Positions 5,675 to 8,703 of a stretch of 8,703 nucleotides of DNA are shown here, piece after piece. Position numbers and translations under genes: made by a program. This stretch comes from an uncultured Lachnospiraceae bacterium. Its GTDB lineage: Bacteria; Bacillota; Clostridia; Lachnospirales; Lachnospiraceae. Positions within the stretch are counted from its first letter, which is position 1, and every line of letters begins with the position of its first letter. The DNA lies in assembly GCA_910584115.1 (NCBI GenBank), contig CAJTYN010000132.1, positions 1 through 8,703 of the forward strand, given 5' to 3'. Below the pieces are notes generated by a model that saw only the letters and a list, made by a program, of their open reading frames with translations, searched no databases and was not told where the DNA came from.

Positions 5675-7893
5675 CAACTCCCTCTTCCCTCTCGGTCCAC
5701 CTGGATGATCGTGGCCTCGTCGTCGAAGACCACTTTCCCCAGACTTCTTAAGAAGTCCTCATCCATAGACGGGAAACTCTCCCGCTCCATCTTTCCGATA
5801 AAGATATAGGACACATCGTATTCTTTTAGCAGGCCACGCACCTGGGCTTCATCCGCGGACGTATAGATCGTCTGCACCTGGGCGGCTCTCGCCTCCACCG
5901 CCTCCAGGTCATTGCGCCACAGCCATTCGTGGACTTTCCAGCCCAGGACCGTGGGCAGGCCCGTCATGGCCGACACCCTGCAGTGATCCGTATAGCTGTC
6001 CCCATTTGCCTCCAGCACCACCGGATTTCCTTTTACATTTGCCATCAGCCAGCGGATGGCCGGCGCGTCCTCCGGGTATTGATCTTCCAGGTAGGCTGTG
6101 GCGTTGAGCCCTTTGTAATCCTGGATCTTCCAGACCTGGCCGCTCCACTGTCCTATGGAAGTCACCGTATACCCCGCGGTGACCAGCACGCCGAGCACTC
6201 CCAGCACACCTATCGCCCGGATCCACTTCCGGGTACGGGCCGCCAGGAAACGGATGGAGATGAATCCCAGACAGATCCCGAATAGGATGAACGCCTGATA
6301 GGTCAGCTTGAACATCGTGTTGGAGCGCGCTGAAGTCTCTTCATATATATCCCGCACATAGACCAGTTCCGGGATCAGGATCAGTCCCAGGGCGCACAGG
6401 GAGAGGACCGCCGCAAAGATATCCGGCCTCTTCGTGCGCGCCAGCCACTTGAGCGGCCGGCAGCGCCCCCTCTCCGCGGCGAGCTTTATCAGATAGGCCA
6501 GGACCATCACCACAGGGAACGCCCATAGGACGCAGAACTGGTAGAACGCCGAATGGTTTTTCGCAAGCCGCACGCCCTGCGCCATGCCGCTGTCAAACTG
6601 CATCGTAAAGGGCAGGGCTATGACCACACCCAGAACGAGCATCTGGACCCACTGGATCACGCTGGAGCGCAGACCTTTTTTCCATTCCTGGAACCGGGCC
6701 AGATTCCCGAAGAGGCACACGCCGCACGCCACCACATAATAGATGGCCAGATCCCAGGTGTTCGTCCACTGGAAGATCCCCAGGAAGATGCCGCATGCCA
6801 GGAGCGGCCACTGGAAAAACGCCTTCTTGTCCGGATATCTCCCCCGTTTGATCCAGGCGTATAACAGACCCAGCACCGTCAGCACGAAAAAGACGTTGAC
6901 CACATGGGCGTGCAGATCTCCCAGGATAAATGAATAGGACGGAAATTCATGGATCGTCCTGTCCATCGTATCCGGATCATGGCCGATATAGCGGGTGGAG
7001 TTGGGAAACCAATAATCCTCCCGGGAGCTGTCGAACAGGGGAAGGATCTTCGCATAGATCACATAATGCATATTTCCGGAAAGAGAGACGGCCGTCCCCG
7101 CCAGCAGCCCGGAACACGCCGGCAGAAGCCTTTTTGCCCGCCCGAAACGGTCCGCCGCGATCTGCCGCACCAGGGAAAAGGGCAGCGCGAACGCCATCCC
7201 CGCCACCATGGTGCGCATCAGGTGATAGGTGGACGACACCTGCGTCCCCGTGAGCCTGGTGAGAAAGACCGCGTAATACTGTCCCCCATAATAGTAGTTC
7301 ATCTTCTCGGGGCTGTACCACATATCTGCCGCCGGGAGCGTGGTGCTGCGCATCATGGCCTCCATGAACCCATAATCCATGAATTTCTCCACCCCGTGGG
7401 CCTGGGGATGAAAGCCCGCCACGTACGTCCACAGGAGGAACGCCAGATAAAAGATCACCTCTTCCCAGAAGATCAGATCCCCCGCATCCGCCACCAGGAC
7501 ATTGCGCCCCTTTTTATCAAGCCACACAGCCAGCGCCACATTTGCCAGGACGCACAGGATGGTCACCACGATGCATGTCATAGAGGTAAACGGCAGGATG
7601 CCCAGCGTGACCAGGACCCAGGCCGCATAGCCGGAGAAGGCCACCCCGAGGACCTTTGAAAAAAGCCAGCCCCGGTCCTTGAACCCTGCAAACAGGATGT
7701 CTGTGAGCGGCATGAATGCGCAGCCCAGCGTCCACAGCGCCAGCCACCATGCAAAAAAAGCCCTGCTGTCCCCGCCCAGCAGAAAGACAGCCAGCCCCGC
7801 CAGGAAGATCCCGATCAAGATCTTGATCTCCCGCCGTATCTTAAACCTCTCTAATGACTTCTCTAATGTTGTCCGTATCGTCTGTATCTCCAT
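5674..7893 (-). CDS. DUF2298 / 'YYY' family polytopic membrane protein, predicted GT-C-type glycosyltransferase
   Basis: 739 residues with roughly 14 hydrophobic segments between about 24 and 580, then a soluble C-terminal region (about 582-739). Features matching the DUF2298 family (called chlor_Arch_YYY for its occurrence in Chloroflexi and archaea) are FMDYGFMEAMMRS (171-183), NYYYGGQYY (199-207), EFPSYSFILGDLHAH (316-330), RSNTMFKLTYQAF (523-535) and GWKVHEWLWR (651-660). The family is thought to include GT-C glycosyltransferases that take sugars from polyprenyl-phosphate donors outside the membrane; its acidic extracytoplasmic loop near 170-190 would suit that, but this is inferred. The preceding GT2 gene, resembling dolichyl-phosphate mannosyl synthase, would supply such a donor. 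The ATG at 7893-7891 is preferred: AAAGGA (7901-7906) is 7 nt upstream and the ATG overlaps the GT2 stop as TGATG. A GTG at 7896 is in frame. Acceptor and sugar are unknown. Confidence 0.88.
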   Translation of the reverse strand: MEIQTIRTTLEKSLERFKIRREIKILIGIFLAGLAVFLLGGDSRAFFAWWLALWTLGCAFMPLTDILFAGFKDRGWLFSKVLGVAFSGYAAWVLVTLGILPFTSMTCIVVTILCVLANVALAVWLDKKGRNVLVADAGDLIFWEEVIFYLAFLLWTYVAGFHPQAHGVEKFMDYGFMEAMMRSTTLPAADMWYSPEKMNYYYGGQYYAVFLTRLTGTQVSSTYHLMRTMVAGMAFALPFSLVRQIAADRFGRAKRLLPACSGLLAGTAVSLSGNMHYVIYAKILPLFDSSREDYWFPNSTRYIGHDPDTMDRTIHEFPSYSFILGDLHAHVVNVFFVLTVLGLLYAWIKRGRYPDKKAFFQWPLLACGIFLGIFQWTNTWDLAIYYVVACGVCLFGNLARFQEWKKGLRSSVIQWVQMLVLGVVIALPFTMQFDSGMAQGVRLAKNHSAFYQFCVLWAFPVVMVLAYLIKLAAERGRCRPLKWLARTKRPDIFAAVLSLCALGLILIPELVYVRDIYEETSARSNTMFKLTYQAFILFGICLGFISIRFLAARTRKWIRAIGVLGVLGVLVTAGYTVTSIGQWSGQVWKIQDYKGLNATAYLEDQYPEDAPAIRWLMANVKGNPVVLEANGDSYTDHCRVSAMTGLPTVLGWKVHEWLWRNDLEAVEARAAQVQTIYTSADEAQVRGLLKEYDVSYIFIGKMERESFPSMDEDFLRSLGKVVFDDEATIIQVDREGRGS

Positions 7894-8600
7894 CACCTGA
7901 TCCTTTTGCGCAGGGCCAGGAACTGCCCGACCGCCTGCCGCCCGATCCGCAGGATCGCCTTTTTATCGATCGAGTTCTGTCCGCCCTGTCTCTGTAAGAA
8001 TGTGATCGGGTAGTAATAGACGCCCAGCTTCCTCTTCGTATAAAGGACAGTGATCAGGACGTTGCTCAGGAAAAAGTCTTTCGGGACTTTTCTGAGCACC
8101 TCCTTCAGCTGGCTGCACCGCATCAGACGATAAGGGGAATTGGCGTCTTTGATCCAGACCCCGAACACTGCCAGCAGCACCAGCCGCAGGACGCGGGTCA
8201 CGAAGATCCGATCCAGACCGTCTTCCCGCTCCTTGCGGTAGCCGACCAAAAGCCCGCATTTCTTGCGGTTCCGCCAGAACTTCGAAAATTCCGACGGCAG
8301 CGTCTGCCCGTCTGAGTCCGTCTGGAACACATAATCCGCTCCATGGCGGATCGCATATTTATAGCCTCTGAGCACTGTGGCCCCGTGGCCCTGATTTTCT
8401 TTCGTAAGGACGACCATCTGCGGGTATGCCTCTTTAAGCCCCAGCGCGATCTGGTACGTATCGTCCCGGCTCCCGTCGTCGATGATCACCAGACGGCTCT
8501 CGGGTCCGATCCCTTCCACCAGCGGATGCCACTGCGCGACCACGGACCGGATGTTCCCCGCCTCATTGTATGCCGGTATGATGATATAAAGCTTGTCCAT
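7893..8600 (-). CDS. Glycosyltransferase family 2, polyprenyl-phosphate sugar synthase (DPM1-like)
   Basis: 235-residue GT-A glycosyltransferase, probably cytoplasmic or bound to the inner membrane face. Motifs in order: PAYNE (9-13) and DDGS (41-44) for the nucleotide-sugar site; NQGHGAT (69-75); QTDSDGQ (93-99) with the metal-binding D95-S-D97; DANSPYRLMR (152-161) as the acceptor/catalytic segment; and FLQRQGGQNS (201-210), like the FxxRxxGxS tail of DPM1-type enzymes. There is no C-terminal membrane-helix pair of the GtrB kind; the only hydrophobic stretch is near 137-150. Coupling by TGATG to the DUF2298 membrane protein suggests it makes the lipid-linked sugar that partner uses. The ATG at 8600-8598 is chosen because GGAGG (8606-8610) ends 5 nt upstream and it gives the canonical MDKLYIIIPAYNE start. 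In-frame ATGs at 8613 and 8642 would add 4 and 14 residues without a comparable site. The sugar cannot be read from sequence. Confidence 0.92.
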   Translation of the reverse strand: MDKLYIIIPAYNEAGNIRSVVAQWHPLVEGIGPESRLVIIDDGSRDDTYQIALGLKEAYPQMVVLTKENQGHGATVLRGYKYAIRHGADYVFQTDSDGQTLPSEFSKFWRNRKKCGLLVGYRKEREDGLDRIFVTRVLRLVLLAVFGVWIKDANSPYRLMRCSQLKEVLRKVPKDFFLSNVLITVLYTKRKLGVYYYPITFLQRQGGQNSIDKKAILRIGRQAVGQFLALRKRIR

Positions 8601-8645
8601 ATGTTCCTCCATGATATCCTGAATGAATATCCGTGTTTCCATTTT

Positions 8646-8679
8646 CCGGATGCTCCATATACTATATCACATAATCCGG
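8646..8679. repeat. 6-bp inverted repeat flanking the -10 element
   Basis: CCGGAT at 8646-8651 and ATCCGG at 8674-8679 are perfect inverted half-sites 22 bp apart, bracketing the extended -10. This arrangement suits an operator bound by a dimeric regulator, but 6-bp half-sites can occur by chance and no regulator gene is in view. Confidence 0.25.
8661..8669 (-). promoter_or_regulatory. Extended -10 promoter for the five-gene cluster
   Basis: On the minus strand this reads TGATATAGT, an extended -10 (TGnTATAAT-like, one mismatch) for a vegetative sigma-A factor. It lies about 60 nt upstream of the preferred GT2 start, predicting a leader of roughly 50 nt. The sequence 17 nt upstream (TGGTAC) is a poor -35, as is common for extended -10 promoters. 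Confidence 0.5.
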
Positions 8680-8703
8680 CTGCGTACCAGACTTCTTTTA
8701 TCA

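Noticed and set aside
6949..7659. A 236-codon plus-strand open frame opposite the DUF2298 gene
   Set aside because: Antisense shadow; His/Arg/Gly-rich product without motifs.

Overview
All genes in this window lie on the minus strand, so transcription runs from high to low coordinates. The DNA is GC-rich (many C/G third positions) with an AT-rich patch near 800-900. A CotS-family spore-coat-like protein, an archaeal/eukaryote-type prolyl-tRNA synthetase with a C-terminal cysteine cluster, a Sua5-type threonylcarbamoyl-AMP synthase and strong GGAGG-like ribosome binding sites together suggest a spore-forming Clostridia member, most likely Lachnospiraceae-like. This assignment is inferred from gene content; no species is claimed.

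Right to left, an extended -10 promoter (8661-8669) precedes a tight five-gene cluster: a DPM1-like GT2 glycosyltransferase (7893-8600), a polytopic DUF2298/'YYY' membrane protein (5674-7893), the threonylcarbamoyl-AMP synthase (4601-5674), ProS (3149-4588) and a class II CCA-adding nucleotidyltransferase (1948-3147). The first two junctions are TGATG stop/start overlaps, proS follows after 12 nt, and cca after 1 nt, so one polycistronic message is likely. The two envelope genes suggest a pair in which a GT2 enzyme makes a polyprenyl-phosphate sugar and a GT-C-like membrane protein transfers it. The other three genes all concern tRNA: t6A37 modification, prolylation and CCA-end maturation.

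A 192-nt gap (1756-1947) separates this cluster from a second pair. It holds a perfect 10-bp palindrome and a GC-rich hairpin that together look like a dispersed intergenic repeat or a 3'-end structure, and a possible sporulation-sigma -10 element. Next come a CotS-like protein with a degraded kinase active site (781-1755) and, 34 nt further on, the 5' part of an alpha-D-phosphohexomutase (1-746), which runs off the left edge.

No rRNA, tRNA, CRISPR array, insertion sequence or phage gene was seen. Most of the window is ordinary conserved chromosome. The points worth a second look are the GT2-DUF2298 pair joined to tRNA genes, the atypical kinase-fold protein, and the palindromic intergenic element.
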